Shown here one piece after another: positions 27,287 to 36,691 of a stretch of 64,000 nt of DNA. The stretch covers positions 372,001-436,000 of the forward strand of contig CANMUI010000001.1 of NCBI GenBank assembly GCA_947501045.1, written 5' to 3'. Source of the DNA: an uncultured Psychrobacter sp. (lineage in GTDB: Bacteria; Pseudomonadota; Gammaproteobacteria; Pseudomonadales; Moraxellaceae). The position numbers were made by a program, and so were the translations under genes. A model generated the notes under the pieces. The model was given only the letters and a program-made list of their open reading frames with translations. It did no database searches and was not told where the DNA came from. Position 1 is the first letter of the stretch; every line of letters starts with the position of its first letter.

Positions 27287-27970
27287 CTAGCTAAAAGGTG
27301 TCAAGCCGTTTTCAGCATAAGATAAAGTATTATTGCGGCCGACAATAATATGATCTATTAGTGATAAATCTAATAAATCACAAGCTTTTTTTAGCTCATA
27401 TGTCAGTACATTATCTGCTGTTGAAGGCTGCGCGTCAGTATGCGGATGATTATGGGCGATGATGAGCTGGCTTGCCGCGTGACTCAAAGCATGACGCAGG
27501 ACATGTTTGATACAGACGGAGCAAGAAGAGATACCGCCGGTGAATAATATCTCAAAGTTCAATAAATTCAGTGCATTATCTAGGCACAGTACGGCAAAAA
27601 CCTCACGCGGCTCACTGCGAAGTTGGGTACTGATATAGTCTTTGACCACCTGTGAGCGTCCAAGTGCTTGACCAGTTTTAAGCTTACTGTCCAAATAGCG
27701 TGTACCCATCTCAAGCGAAGCTAGTATCTGCGCGTATTTAGCAGGACCGATTCCGTGACAAGCTAATACCGTCTCTTTGGGCGCCGCCAGCAGCTCAGCT
27801 AGACTACCGAACTGCTCAATTAGATGGCGCGCCAGCTCAATAGCAGATTGCGCGGGCGTTCCTGTACGCAAAAATATCGCTAATATCTCAGCATCAGACA
27901 ATTTGGCTGCGCCAAATTTTAGTAGTTTTTCACGTGGTCTATCATCTTCATGCCAGTCTTTGATGGCCAT
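27287..27970 (-). CDS. radC: RadC-family JAB/MPN protein
   Basis: 227 aa, usual RadC length. The N-terminal helix-hairpin-helix part (about 1-90, LACHGIGPAKYAQILASLE) is followed by an MPN+ metalloprotease-like domain with HNHPHTDAQPSTAD (the HxHP-x7-S-x2-D zinc motif). Despite the name, a direct repair function is not established for the family. It is divergent from coaBC, the classic RadC/CoaBC neighbourhood in gammaproteobacteria. Confidence 0.96.
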   Translation of the reverse strand: MAIKDWHEDDRPREKLLKFGAAKLSDAEILAIFLRTGTPAQSAIELARHLIEQFGSLAELLAAPKETVLACHGIGPAKYAQILASLEMGTRYLDSKLKTGQALGRSQVVKDYISTQLRSEPREVFAVLCLDNALNLLNFEILFTGGISSCSVCIKHVLRHALSHAASQLIIAHNHPHTDAQPSTADNVLTYELKKACDLLDLSLIDHIIVGRNNTLSYAENGLTPFS

Positions 27971-28122
27971 TAGAACTCCTTGTAGTTATATAAACAGATG
28001 CAGCCTATAAAAACACGCAAAACCTTACCCAATTTAGCGCATAATTGTTACTATAGGCATCATTTCTACTTTTTATCTATCTTTTATCTTTTCTATCTTT
28101 ATTTGTTGTGACTACTACGCTT

Positions 28123-29487
28123 ATGCCAAAAATTCTGCTCGCTATCACTGGTGGTATTGCCGCTTATAAATCTGCTATTTTCGCACGTCTGCTGATCAAA
28201 GCCGGGTTTGAGGTGCGCGTCATCATGACCACAGGGGCTCAAGCCTTTATTACCCCATTAACCTTGCAAGCTTTGACCGGTAATGAGGTGCATACCTCAC
28301 TACTTGATGAACAAGCTGAAGCGGGTATGGGTCATATTGAGCTTGCAAAGTGGGCGGATCTTATAATCATTGCTCCAGCGTCAGCCAATACTTTAGCAAG
28401 ACTGGCTATGGGTATGGCTGATGATTTGCTGACAACCGTATGTCTTGCAACTACTGCGCCAATTATGGTGGCACCTGCGATGAACCAGCAAATGTGGGCG
28501 CACCCAGCGGTAGGACTTAATGTGCAGACCCTGCGCGATATGCATTATTATATTATTGAGCCTGCCAGCGGTGAGCAGGCCTGTGGCGATGTGGGATCAG
28601 GGCGCTTGCCTGAGCCTGAGCAATTACTTGATGAGGTGCTTTTATTTTATGCCCAGCGAAAGACGCCGCAGCTACTGGCTGGCAAAAGGGTCGTTATTAC
28701 TGCAGGGCCAACGATCGAGGCGATAGATCCGGTACGCTATTTATCCAATCACTCATCCGGCAAGATGGGCTTCGCTTTAGCGCGCGCTTGCACCGCTGCA
28801 GGAGCAAAAGTGACTTTGATCGTCGGTGGTAAAGTAGCTCTGCCAACGCCGCTTGGGGTCACGCGTATTGACGTACTGTCTGCCAAGGATATGCTAAGCG
28901 CCGCTCAAGAATGCGTTGCTGGCACCCATGCTGCGCTAACTCCTATGTTGCACAATCAGCATGAAAATTATCATACACATAGCCATACCAATTGCGACTG
29001 TGATAGCCATGACGATAATGAAGTTAACAAAGCGCTGGCCGCTTATAGCGAAAAGCAAAAGTTGGAAGCTGACATTTTTATCGCCACCGCTGCCGTCGCT
29101 GATTACCGTACTAAGGAAGCTGCTCCGCAAAAGATCAAAAAAACCCGAGAGGCGATGTCCCTTGAGCTGGTGAAAAACCCCGATATCCTAGCAACGATAT
29201 CACTTGCTCATCCGGATTTGTTCGTCGTGGGCTTTGCTGCAGAGACGCAAGATGTTGAGCATTATGCGCGCGGTAAATTAGTAGCCAAAGATTTAGATAT
29301 GATCGCTTGCAATGATGTCTCACGCGCTGATATTGGCTTTGCTAGCGATGATAATGCTATGCAGGTATTTTTCGCCGAAGATTATCAGCAAGACTCTATG
29401 GTTTTAGATAAAGCCAGCAAAGATAAAATTGCCGAGCAGCTAACTGCTATTATTGGTGAGGCGCTACAAAAGCGCCGGAGTCAGTAG
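28123..29487 (+). CDS. coaBC: Bifunctional phosphopantothenoylcysteine decarboxylase / phosphopantothenate-cysteine ligase
   Basis: 454 aa, carrying out two successive steps of CoA synthesis. The CoaC domain (1-180) has the FMN fold start KILLAITGGIAAYKS, the active-site histidine in HIELAKWAD, the PAMNQQMW motif and the reactive cysteine in GEQACGDVGSGRLPEP. The CoaB domain (about 190-454) starts with GPTIEAIDPVRYLSNHSSGK. Oddity: a histidine-rich, metal-ligand-like insert (about 277-302, with NYHTHSHTNCDCDSHDD) sits inside CoaB, where homologues usually have a short loop. ATG 28123 gives the standard N-terminus; GTG 28108 is the alternative. Confidence 0.96.
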   Translation: MPKILLAITGGIAAYKSAIFARLLIKAGFEVRVIMTTGAQAFITPLTLQALTGNEVHTSLLDEQAEAGMGHIELAKWADLIIIAPASANTLARLAMGMADDLLTTVCLATTAPIMVAPAMNQQMWAHPAVGLNVQTLRDMHYYIIEPASGEQACGDVGSGRLPEPEQLLDEVLLFYAQRKTPQLLAGKRVVITAGPTIEAIDPVRYLSNHSSGKMGFALARACTAAGAKVTLIVGGKVALPTPLGVTRIDVLSAKDMLSAAQECVAGTHAALTPMLHNQHENYHTHSHTNCDCDSHDDNEVNKALAAYSEKQKLEADIFIATAAVADYRTKEAAPQKIKKTREAMSLELVKNPDILATISLAHPDLFVVGFAAETQDVEHYARGKLVAKDLDMIACNDVSRADIGFASDDNAMQVFFAEDYQQDSMVLDKASKDKIAEQLTAIIGEALQKRRSQ

Positions 29488-29547
29488 TCATTTAAGGGGA
29501 TATCGGATGCTGTTTTATGAAGTACTTAGCTTTAACTTGTTCTTATA

Positions 29548-30321
29548 GTGATAGATAACGACAGCACCCAGACCCTGATAATACTAGCGGTGTTTGTGGT
29601 TGCTTCCTTGCTGCATGGTATTAGCGGTTTAGGTATAACGCTAGTGACCACTACTGCCTTGGCAAGTATATATCCACTGCCTTATGCTATTGTCTTGGTT
29701 ATTTTTCCCTCATTACTGCTAAATTTAATGACGTGGCTCTCAGGCGGCGGGCGCACACTTTGGCAAAACTTTACTTATTATGGCAAACGCTATTGGCTAC
29801 TTGCTTTGACGAGCTTACTCGGTAGTATGGTAGGGGCGCAGTTACTTTTGTGGGTAGATAGTGCCTATATTCTGCTGGTATTAGCGGCAGTCATTGCTTA
29901 TTTTGTTATCAGCAGCTTACTTGGCAAGCAAATCCGTCTACCAGATACCAAGCCGGTATTGATTATGATCGGGTTAAGTGCAGGCATTATCGGCGGAGCC
30001 ACCAACGCTATGTCGACGATTTTGATGATGTATCTGCTATCTGCTAGCGACGATAAAAACACTATCGCCAAGGTCGGTAATATGTGCTATTTCTTAGGCA
30101 AGATTGCGCAAATTATCGTCTTGCGCGAGCCGATCATGGCGTTGAGTACTAGCGAGTGGCAACTGATTGCATTATTAAGCATATTATCAGTTGTCGTGCT
30201 GTTAGTCGGTATTCGCCTACGGCGTTACTTATCGCAACACCGTTTTCGTCAGCTGGTTTTAGGGATTTTAGCCGTACTTGGACTGCGGGTGGGCTGGCAG
30301 GGGATTATGGCTTTTTCATAG
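29548..30321 (+). CDS. TSUP-family permease (second copy, YfcA/TauE-like)
   Basis: 257 aa, about eight hydrophobic segments. The motif at the start (VASLLHGISGLGITLVTTTA) and in the second half (GLSAGIIGGATNAMSTILMM) are the paired TSUP signatures, here with GISGLG and GGATNAM instead of the AGGGG form of the other copy, so a different substrate is likely. The start is GTG 29548. It lies 60 bp after coaBC in the same direction and may be read through from it. Confidence 0.88.
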   Translation: MIDNDSTQTLIILAVFVVASLLHGISGLGITLVTTTALASIYPLPYAIVLVIFPSLLLNLMTWLSGGGRTLWQNFTYYGKRYWLLALTSLLGSMVGAQLLLWVDSAYILLVLAAVIAYFVISSLLGKQIRLPDTKPVLIMIGLSAGIIGGATNAMSTILMMYLLSASDDKNTIAKVGNMCYFLGKIAQIIVLREPIMALSTSEWQLIALLSILSVVVLLVGIRLRRYLSQHRFRQLVLGILAVLGLRVGWQGIMAFS

Positions 30322-30322
30322 A

Positions 30323-30357
30323 CTAAATTTTATAAATTTAGGGTGCTTTTTAAGCAC
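30323..30357. terminator. Two short hairpins after the TSUP gene
   Basis: An AT palindrome (CTAAATTT / AAATTTAG, 30323-30341) is followed by GGTGCTT-TTT-AAGCACC (30341-30357). Either could end the + transcript or the convergent DUF2905 transcript. No long T-run is present, so confidence is moderate. Confidence 0.45.
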
Positions 30358-30394
30358 CATTGAAACTAGCAGTTCTCAGCCTTTTACCAGCTAG

Positions 30395-30601
30395 TTAACG
30401 ACTAAATAAGTTTAGCACTATAGTAGCGATAACACTGAGCACTATCATAGTGACAATAGGAAAGTAGACTTTCGTATTGCCAGAGGTGTGTTTGACATCT
30501 CCTGGTAGATTACCTACCCAAGAGAAAGCGCTCGGAAACAGCAGCCAAATAATACCGACGATAACCAGCACTATCCCAAGACCGATCAGTAGCTTTGCCA
30601 T
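30395..30601 (-). CDS. DUF2905 domain small membrane protein
   Basis: 68 aa, two membrane helices separated by FPSAFSWVGNLPGDVKHTSG, the family's conserved core (LP-GD and N-x-x-V-Y-FP). The family's function is unknown. It lies 22 bp after the deacetylase gene in the same orientation and is probably co-transcribed with it. Confidence 0.93.
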   Translation of the reverse strand: MAKLLIGLGIVLVIVGIIWLLFPSAFSWVGNLPGDVKHTSGNTKVYFPIVTMIVLSVIATIVLNLFSR

Positions 30602-30623
30602 ATAGTTTTTGCCTTATTATAGA

Positions 30624-31550
30624 TTAGCCAATAGCGCTAGCGGTTTTATTAAAATATATCTCTTGCGCGGCCCGAAACGTATTACAGTGCGCTTCTACCA
30701 CATCTTCGATATTCTCTGAATAACCACCGCCCATCACGATAGCAACTGGTATATTCGCAGCTTTTGCTTGGCTCAGGACATATTCATCACGCGCCTTGCA
30801 GCCTGCTTTTGTGAGACCAAGTTTACCCAGTTTATCGGTAGCTAGGACATCCACCGCCGATTGATAAAAGATCATATCAGGGCGCACTTGGCTGATAAGC
30901 AGTGGCAAAGTCTCTTTTAAAATGCGCAGGTATTCCTCGTTTCCCGTATCGTTGTCCAGCTCAATATCAAGGTCAGAGACTTCTTTACGAAACGGATAGT
31001 TCTTGGCGCCATGCATACTAAAGATAAACACCCGCGGCTCATTCCTCATGATACTGGCATTGCCATTACCTTGATGCACATCTAGATCAACGACCAATAT
31101 CTTTTTGGCTTCTCCGCGCATAAGCAATAAATTGCTAGCAATACAAACATCGTTGAAGACACAAAACCCTTCACCATGATCGGCAAAAGCATGATGAGTG
31201 CCGCCTGCGACATTCATCGCGACGCCGTATTGCTGAGCGTATAGCGCGCACTCGTAAGTACCATGCGCAATGTGCCGGCCACGATCAACTAAAGCCGGCG
31301 TCATCTCAAAACCGATGGGCCGCGCTTCTTTACGCGGCAGAGTCTGGGTTTTGAGCTTGTGCCAATAATCCTCAGTATGCGTGGTCAAAACCTCCTCTTC
31401 ACTGAGGCGCTTGGGGGCAAAAAAGTTATCAGGAGTAATCGTCCCTTCACGCAGTAGACGTTCAGGAATCATGGTGTATTTTTGCATGGGAAAACGGTGC
31501 TTTTCGGGCACCGAATAACGAAAAACTTCAGAGTAAGCGATTTTTAGCAT
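30624..31550 (-). CDS. Histone deacetylase family (class II-like) protein
   Basis: 308 aa, normal for bacterial HDAC-like amidohydrolases such as AcuC-like and HdaH-type enzymes. Active-site elements: GGTHHAFADHGEGFCVFNDV (tandem histidines and the FNDV segment), VVDLDVHQGNGNASI (zinc ligands D and H), SAVDVLATDKLGKLGLT (third zinc aspartate) and GGGYSEN. It should be a zinc-dependent deacetylase of acyl-lysine, acetylpolyamine or small molecules in the cytosol. The substrate is not deducible. It forms a small operon with the DUF2905 gene. Confidence 0.93.
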   Translation of the reverse strand: MLKIAYSEVFRYSVPEKHRFPMQKYTMIPERLLREGTITPDNFFAPKRLSEEEVLTTHTEDYWHKLKTQTLPRKEARPIGFEMTPALVDRGRHIAHGTYECALYAQQYGVAMNVAGGTHHAFADHGEGFCVFNDVCIASNLLLMRGEAKKILVVDLDVHQGNGNASIMRNEPRVFIFSMHGAKNYPFRKEVSDLDIELDNDTGNEEYLRILKETLPLLISQVRPDMIFYQSAVDVLATDKLGKLGLTKAGCKARDEYVLSQAKAANIPVAIVMGGGYSENIEDVVEAHCNTFRAAQEIYFNKTASAIG

Positions 31551-31676
31551 GATTTTTAATTTTCTATGGATTGGTTTTCTATAATTTGAATGATTTAAAA
31601 AGAGGGTTTTTAGCGGTAGTCTTTAAACGCAATAAGTACTTGTATGTGATTTAGATAAAGACGGCTTATACAAAGA

Positions 31677-32468
31677 TTATTGAACGAACTGAGTGGGCAG
31701 GAAAAAGGTGCGCGCATCAGCTTGCTGGCGCAGCTCATTGAGCAGCGTGGGCATATCATCACTCGGGTCTTGAGTATTAATTAAATCGCTAAAGACTTCA
31801 TAAGCGACAGTAGTCATGGCGATGACGCTTTGCAAGAGATGCTCAATAATATCATCGTCGATACCGACCGCTTCGACATCGATCGCATTTTTGTAGCGTA
31901 TCTCACCATCATTGACATCCATCTCTAGATTGCCGATGAGCATGTCATAATTGATTTGGGTGATTAGTAGCAGCGCTGCACTCTGATGACTCTCTGGTAT
32001 CAAAAAGGGCAGAATACCATAGACCGCAAGTAGAGCATTGCTTTCTTGAACACGAAACAGATAACCGCAGTCCAATTGCTTATTACGCATACGTAGCGAT
32101 AGATGATGGGATTGTTGGCTATCGCTGCTGCGAGGACGATAATAGGTATAATGCCACTGCTTGTTATCGAAGTATTGTTTTAGATAACTAACAATAGGGG
32201 TGCTATCAGTGTTACTGCTACTCTTTTTAACCAAAGATACTTTAGATTTTTTCTCAGTAGATGCCCTTTCACTGGATTTCTCCTCAGTAGGTTTTGCCTT
32301 AGCTTCGCTACTTTTAGAATGAGCATCAGTATAAACATCGGCATCTCTTCCACCAATATCCGTTGTATCAGCAGTTTTGAGCGACTTATGAGCATCAAGC
32401 TGCGGTGCTGAGGCTGTCAGCATTCGCTTGAATTTTTGCCATAAGCTGAGTTTATTATTTTGACTCAT
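31677..32468 (-). CDS. YbjN-like domain protein of unknown function
   Basis: 263 aa from ATG 32468. The first 110 residues are charged and low-complexity (Lys, Ser, Glu, Asp), likely disordered. The rest (about 115-235) looks like a YbjN-type alpha/beta fold (KQLDCGYLFRVQESNALLAV, LLLITQINYDMLIGNLEMDV) related to type III chaperone-like proteins. YbjN proteins affect motility, stress and colony phenotype by unclear means. A longer frame begins at 32537 and would overlap the upstream gene by 20 bases; the true start is uncertain. It is probably co-transcribed with the upstream hypothetical. Confidence 0.7.
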   Translation of the reverse strand: MSQNNKLSLWQKFKRMLTASAPQLDAHKSLKTADTTDIGGRDADVYTDAHSKSSEAKAKPTEEKSSERASTEKKSKVSLVKKSSSNTDSTPIVSYLKQYFDNKQWHYTYYRPRSSDSQQSHHLSLRMRNKQLDCGYLFRVQESNALLAVYGILPFLIPESHQSAALLLITQINYDMLIGNLEMDVNDGEIRYKNAIDVEAVGIDDDIIEHLLQSVIAMTTVAYEVFSDLINTQDPSDDMPTLLNELRQQADARTFFLPTQFVQ

Positions 32469-32517
32469 AAATATTATGCTGGCTAGTAATGGGTTTAGAT
32501 GTTGATGGTTAACAGAC

Positions 32518-33624
32518 CTAAGTCTCAATAGAGGCATCGTTCAATACTAATCCGTCCTGAAGGCTCTGTTGTATATTAGCTTGCGCGTAAAATGCCTGTA
32601 GCATCTGTTTAATATAAGTACTAAACCATGGGCTTTCAATAGCGTCATGTATCAGCGGTAGTAACGCTGTGCTCAGCTGCATGATAGCGCGCTCATCGAT
32701 GTATAAACTTGCCGCTACAGTAGCAAAAGTGTCCGTCTGATGATTGGCATACCAAGTCTCAACACTAGCTGCGACTAAACTGTGCAAGTAGGGTGATATG
32801 CGTAGCTGGTTGTAACTTTGCTGTAAACTTGCCTCAATATGTTCAATACTGCTAGGCTTTGTATCGGCATTTAAGTAGGTTTGTATATAGCTTATCGGTT
32901 GCTCCTTAATACGCCCCCAACCAGTAGTGAGCAAACGAGCCACCTCTTCGTTGGACAGATGCGCTTGAGCATTCGCCTCAGCGCTGCGAGTTAAGTCTTT
33001 GATATTACGATGCAGATAAGCTTGTAGTTTATCATCAAGGTTTCTATTAGTTGCCTTCTCAAACGAGCTGCGACCCATCTTCATAAGTTTGCCAACGCCG
33101 CCGGCTTTATCTAAAGTAGTTTCCATAAAGTCGTTGATCGCATGGTATAGCGTTTGGGTTAACAAATCAGCAAAGGTCTCATTACCAATCAAGGTATGGA
33201 TGAGTACGTTGCGCTGTTGTTCGTGTCGACTTACATAAGTGGCAAGGGTTGCAACTTGCATGTCATCGATCAGATCTGATAAAGGGACATTGTCATTGAT
33301 CGGATGATAAATGATGCTATGCAAAACATCGCGAATATCAGCGCGCATTACCTCGCTCATCGGCGTACTTAGTAACCAATCATTTATCAAACGCTGCAAA
33401 TCTGCGCTTTTTATATACTTGCTCATCGGCTGCTCACCAAGCCAGCGCCAAGCGTCCAGCGCTAGTGTCTGAGCTTGCTGGTACAGCCACTGCTGCACAA
33501 AGCTGACCTGCGCATCAATTAGGCTGTCTATGGATAAGATAGGAGCTGATGCGTCTACATGGTTATCATTAATTGCACTGACAGAGGATATGGAGGTTTG
33601 TTGCTTAGTGTTTTTTAAGGTCAT
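32518..33624 (-). CDS. Hypothetical all-alpha protein
   Basis: About 368 aa from ATG 33624 (a TTG start at 33672 would add 16 residues). Predominantly helical, rich in Ala, Leu, Gln and aromatic residues, no signal peptide and no membrane segment. Repeated phrases such as 'LxxLIxDM' and 'HxLIGNETFADLLTQTLYHAI' suggest a helical repeat. I recognise no family. It lies 49 bp upstream of the YbjN-like gene and the two may be functionally linked. Neither start has an obvious ribosome-binding site. Confidence 0.7.
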   Translation of the reverse strand: MTLKNTKQQTSISSVSAINDNHVDASAPILSIDSLIDAQVSFVQQWLYQQAQTLALDAWRWLGEQPMSKYIKSADLQRLINDWLLSTPMSEVMRADIRDVLHSIIYHPINDNVPLSDLIDDMQVATLATYVSRHEQQRNVLIHTLIGNETFADLLTQTLYHAINDFMETTLDKAGGVGKLMKMGRSSFEKATNRNLDDKLQAYLHRNIKDLTRSAEANAQAHLSNEEVARLLTTGWGRIKEQPISYIQTYLNADTKPSSIEHIEASLQQSYNQLRISPYLHSLVAASVETWYANHQTDTFATVAASLYIDERAIMQLSTALLPLIHDAIESPWFSTYIKQMLQAFYAQANIQQSLQDGLVLNDASIET

Positions 33625-33784
33625 AGTGATCGGCAATTTGTTATACTGTTTGGGAAAAGTTAGGCTGAGCAATAAGTTATATTATGACATGAACGCTGCT
33701 TTGATTTGTGGTAAATGTTGTTTAATGAATATAAAAATGATGGCTGAGGCCAGCCCTTGCTTCAATAAATAAAAAGAGATCTTG

Positions 33785-34414
33785 ATGCCTGCGTTGTTAA
33801 CTCCTATGCTGACCCTTGATGAGCTGACTATTCAGCGCGGCGAGCTGCCTTTATGTGAAGGCGTTACCCTGAACCTGCTTACGGGTAGTATTTGTCATTT
33901 GATTGGCGCTAACGGGACGGGCAAAACCACCTTGCTTATGCAGCTGGCAGGTTTGCTACCGATATTGACAGGCAAGATTGCTTATCAAGGCGTAGAGGGG
34001 CTACCAGTGCAGCCTTTATATGTCTCGCATCAATTGGGTATTAATTCAAGTCTAACTGTCGCACAAAACCTAATATTTTTACTCAATTTATATGGTATCT
34101 CACCAAGTGAGGCCGATATCGACGCAGCACTAGCATGGGTCGGCTTACAAGGGTTTGAAACCTTAAGCTCAAACCATCTATCTGCTGGACAAACGCGCCG
34201 AATCACCTTGGCAAGACTGTATTTATTGACGCCAGAGGTGACGCCGCTATGGTTACTTGATGAGCCCTTTACTGCTCTTGACGTCGACATGGTAGCAAGA
34301 ATGGAGGCACGTCTGCGAGCATTTGCCAATAGCGGCGGGGCGATACTAATGACCAGCCACCAGCCAGTCGCCGTTGCCAACCAAGTGCTTGATTTATCAA
34401 ATTACATGGTATAA
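33785..34414 (+). CDS. ccmA: Cytochrome c maturation ABC transporter ATPase CcmA
   Basis: 209 aa. ABC ATPase with Walker A GANGTGKT (41-48), signature LSAGQTRRITLARL and Walker B WLLDEPFTALD. Together with CcmB it forms the ATPase that releases haem-loaded CcmE during cytochrome c maturation. The short length and lack of extra domains fit CcmA. ATG 33785 is chosen (a TTG codon directly before it is the alternative); AAAAAGAGA lies upstream. It is first gene of the split ccm cluster, 74 bp before ccmB. Confidence 0.96.
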   Translation: MPALLTPMLTLDELTIQRGELPLCEGVTLNLLTGSICHLIGANGTGKTTLLMQLAGLLPILTGKIAYQGVEGLPVQPLYVSHQLGINSSLTVAQNLIFLLNLYGISPSEADIDAALAWVGLQGFETLSSNHLSAGQTRRITLARLYLLTPEVTPLWLLDEPFTALDVDMVARMEARLRAFANSGGAILMTSHQPVAVANQVLDLSNYMV

Positions 34415-34488
34415 GTACGATATGAGACCAACATCTAACAAGTAGATACATAGAAAAAGTGCCATCTAAGGGTGACAAAGGATAGAGA

Positions 34489-35217
34489 ATGACAGACAGT
34501 CAACAGCTCGTGATAGATACTAGTGTCAGCAGAGTAGTGTTAACACCCGGTATTAGTTTCACCCAATTGTGGCGCCGCGAATGGCAAGTTAAGCAGCAAG
34601 GCGCTGTACAATGGCTATATCCTTTAGTGCTTTTTTTGATGATTATTACCTTATTTCCACTAGCCGTTGGTAGTGAACCACAGATGCTACAGCGCCTTGG
34701 AGTACCGGCGGTGTGGATTGCCGCTTTGCTGTCATTAGTAATGGGCGTTGATGGTTTGTTTAAACCCGCGCTGGATAACGGTACGCTGGCTCAATTGGTG
34801 GTTGCCAGAGCGTCGCTTCCGCTGTGGGTACTGATACGATTAGCGATTCATTGGCTATTTAGTAGCGGTTTTGTCGCGCTACTAAGCCTGCTTGCTGTGC
34901 CTTTATTCGGTCTTAGTTGGTTTGAGGCAAGTATATTAATGGCTTCTATATTGACCGGCAGTCCGATGTTACTAATGCTATCAGCAGTCGCCAGTAGTTT
35001 GACGTTATCATTGAAAAACGGTGCCGTACTGGTACCACTGATCGCCTTACCTATGCAGCTACCGGTGCTGATCTTTGCCACGGGCGCGGTGGATTTGTTC
35101 GCCACCGGACTCAATGGCTTACCAATACTAGCGTTATTACTAGCAGGTAGTATTGTCTCAGTGCTGGCGATGCCATGGGTCATCTCAATGACGTTAAAAA
35201 TGTCTTGGTTAAATTAG
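34489..35217 (+). CDS. ccmB: Cytochrome c maturation permease CcmB
   Basis: 242 aa, six membrane helices. Its pattern (REWQVKQQGAVQWLYPLVLF; GVDGLFKPALDNGTLAQLVV; LTLSLKNGAVLVPLIALPMQ) matches CcmB. With CcmA it makes the haem-release transporter in the inner membrane. It is followed by a 247-bp gap before ccmC, long for a ccm operon. Confidence 0.95.
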   Translation: MTDSQQLVIDTSVSRVVLTPGISFTQLWRREWQVKQQGAVQWLYPLVLFLMIITLFPLAVGSEPQMLQRLGVPAVWIAALLSLVMGVDGLFKPALDNGTLAQLVVARASLPLWVLIRLAIHWLFSSGFVALLSLLAVPLFGLSWFEASILMASILTGSPMLLMLSAVASSLTLSLKNGAVLVPLIALPMQLPVLIFATGAVDLFATGLNGLPILALLLAGSIVSVLAMPWVISMTLKMSWLN

Positions 35218-35225
35218 ACATAAAA

Positions 35226-35259
35226 GTATGGGTTTTTATTTGTCAATAAAGCCATACTG
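35226..35259. terminator. Hairpin in the ccmB-ccmC gap
   Basis: AGTATGG and CCATACT pair around a 20-base AT-rich loop just after ccmB. It may weaken readthrough from ccmAB; no clear T-run follows. Confidence 0.35.
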
Positions 35260-35305
35260 TTAAAACCTTCTATATTAATAACATGGTTAAAATGAGCAAC
35301 TTTGC

Positions 35306-35311
35306 TATAAT
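35306..35311 (+). promoter_or_regulatory. Candidate -10 box upstream of ccmC
   Basis: A perfect TATAAT lies 154 bases before the ccmC ATG within the ccmB-ccmC gap. The -35 region is poor. It suggests ccmC may have its own promoter. Confidence 0.35.
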
Positions 35312-35464
35312 AGAGGTTTGAACAGTAGACAGATTTTAAAGACATATTGATCTCAACTCGTTTATAAATCCTGTCTAATATTTAATGCCGGCAGATTGGT
35401 AGATAGAACTGCAAAAATGCGAAATATCTGCCTCAACCGACAAGCTGTATAATAGGTTTATCTC

Positions 35465-36253
35465 ATGCCCAATTTGAATAATGTCTCATCTCCCAGCCTA
35501 TGGCAACGCATTTGGCAAGGCTTTTTGACCACTGTAGGCACCAAGCAGTTCTTTCGACTTTTTGCGCCTTGGGTTAAGTGGCTGGCAGTATTGGCGAGTA
35601 TTTTCTTGTTGATCGGTAGTGTTTGGGGCCTAGCGTTTGCGCCGCCTGACTATTTGCAAGGCAATAGCTATCGCATTATCTTTATTCACGTGCCAGCAGC
35701 CAGCCTTGCTATCTCCGTCTATTTTGCTTTAGCGGTACTCGGGGTGATTTTTTTGGTCTGGAAAATCAAAACCGCCAATCTTGTCGCTCAGGCCTTAGCG
35801 CCTATTGGATTTTTATTGTGTGTAATTAGCCTTTTGACCGGCTCTATCTGGGCTAAACCTACGTGGGGTACTTATTGGGTTTGGGATGCGCGGCTGACAT
35901 CTATGCTCATTTTGGCCTTTTTGTATGCTGGAGTAATGGCACTATTTGCCGCCTTTGAACATACAGCCAATCGTGGTAAGGCAGCAGCTATATTGTCTAT
36001 CGTGGGCGCGGTGAATTTGCCAATTATCAAATATTCGGTGGAGTGGTGGAATACTTTGCATCAAGGCGCCACTTTTACGCTAACCGAAGCTCCCAAGATG
36101 TCCGCTGATATGTGGATGCCGCTACTACTTATGATGATCGGCAGTTACCTACTGGTAGCGACGCTAGCTATTTATCGTACTAATACACTCATTTTGTACC
36201 GCGATCAGAGTAAAGCTTGGGTCAAAGAGTTTGTACGTAAAGAGAAAAAATAG
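35465..36253 (+). CDS. ccmC: Haem lyase-handling protein CcmC
   Basis: 262 aa, six membrane helices. The WWD (haem-handling) domain is present as TWGTYWVWDARLTSMLILAF, and flanking histidines are visible (IFIHVPAAS; WWNTLHQGATF). CcmC attaches haem to CcmE in the periplasm. It starts 247 bp after ccmB and is followed 60 bp later by ccmD. Confidence 0.96.
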   Translation: MPNLNNVSSPSLWQRIWQGFLTTVGTKQFFRLFAPWVKWLAVLASIFLLIGSVWGLAFAPPDYLQGNSYRIIFIHVPAASLAISVYFALAVLGVIFLVWKIKTANLVAQALAPIGFLLCVISLLTGSIWAKPTWGTYWVWDARLTSMLILAFLYAGVMALFAAFEHTANRGKAAAILSIVGAVNLPIIKYSVEWWNTLHQGATFTLTEAPKMSADMWMPLLLMMIGSYLLVATLAIYRTNTLILYRDQSKAWVKEFVRKEKK

Positions 36254-36313
36254 TGACCGTATGAGCGATAAATAACAAGTAGTAGCAGAGATAAAAACAG
36301 TTAGGAGAATACC

Positions 36314-36526
36314 ATGCAGCCATACTTTTATAGCGTATCTGAGTTTATTGCCATGGGTAAGCATGGGGTTTTTGTATGGTCGTGCTGGGCCATCACCGTG
36401 GGTATGATGCTGGTTTTTATTTGGTATAGTCGCCGTCAAAGACAGGCCATTATTAAGCAGCTCACCATTCAACAAGCGCGCCAAGCTCAGCGCGATGTCA
36501 GAGTTAGTGTCAAGACTAAAGGCTAA
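36314..36526 (+). CDS. ccmD: Cytochrome c maturation small subunit CcmD
   Basis: 70 aa, one membrane helix (about 16-40) preceded by the family start SEFIAMGKHGVFVWSCWAIT and followed by a basic tail. CcmD stabilises the CcmC-CcmE complex. TTAGGAGA upstream of ATG 36314 is a good ribosome-binding site. Confidence 0.94.
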   Translation: MQPYFYSVSEFIAMGKHGVFVWSCWAITVGMMLVFIWYSRRQRQAIIKQLTIQQARQAQRDVRVSVKTKG

Positions 36527-36645
36527 CAAAGCGACTACACTATAAAATTCTCCAAGCTACAAAATATAATAAAATCATCGCTTTATATCTGAAAAATTAT
36601 CTATTTTTTATACTTATCAGTTCTTTATACCAATACTGAGCTTAT

Positions 36646-36674
36646 TGATTTGTATAAAAGTGCTATCATATAGT
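36646..36674 (+). promoter_or_regulatory. Candidate sigma-70 promoter before ccmE
   Basis: TTGATT (36646-36651) and TATAGT (36669-36674) are separated by exactly 17 bases, upstream of ccmE and just before a Fur-box-like sequence. The transcription start would be near 36681. Confidence 0.5.
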
Positions 36675-36691
36675 TAGCATAAAGATGTGTG

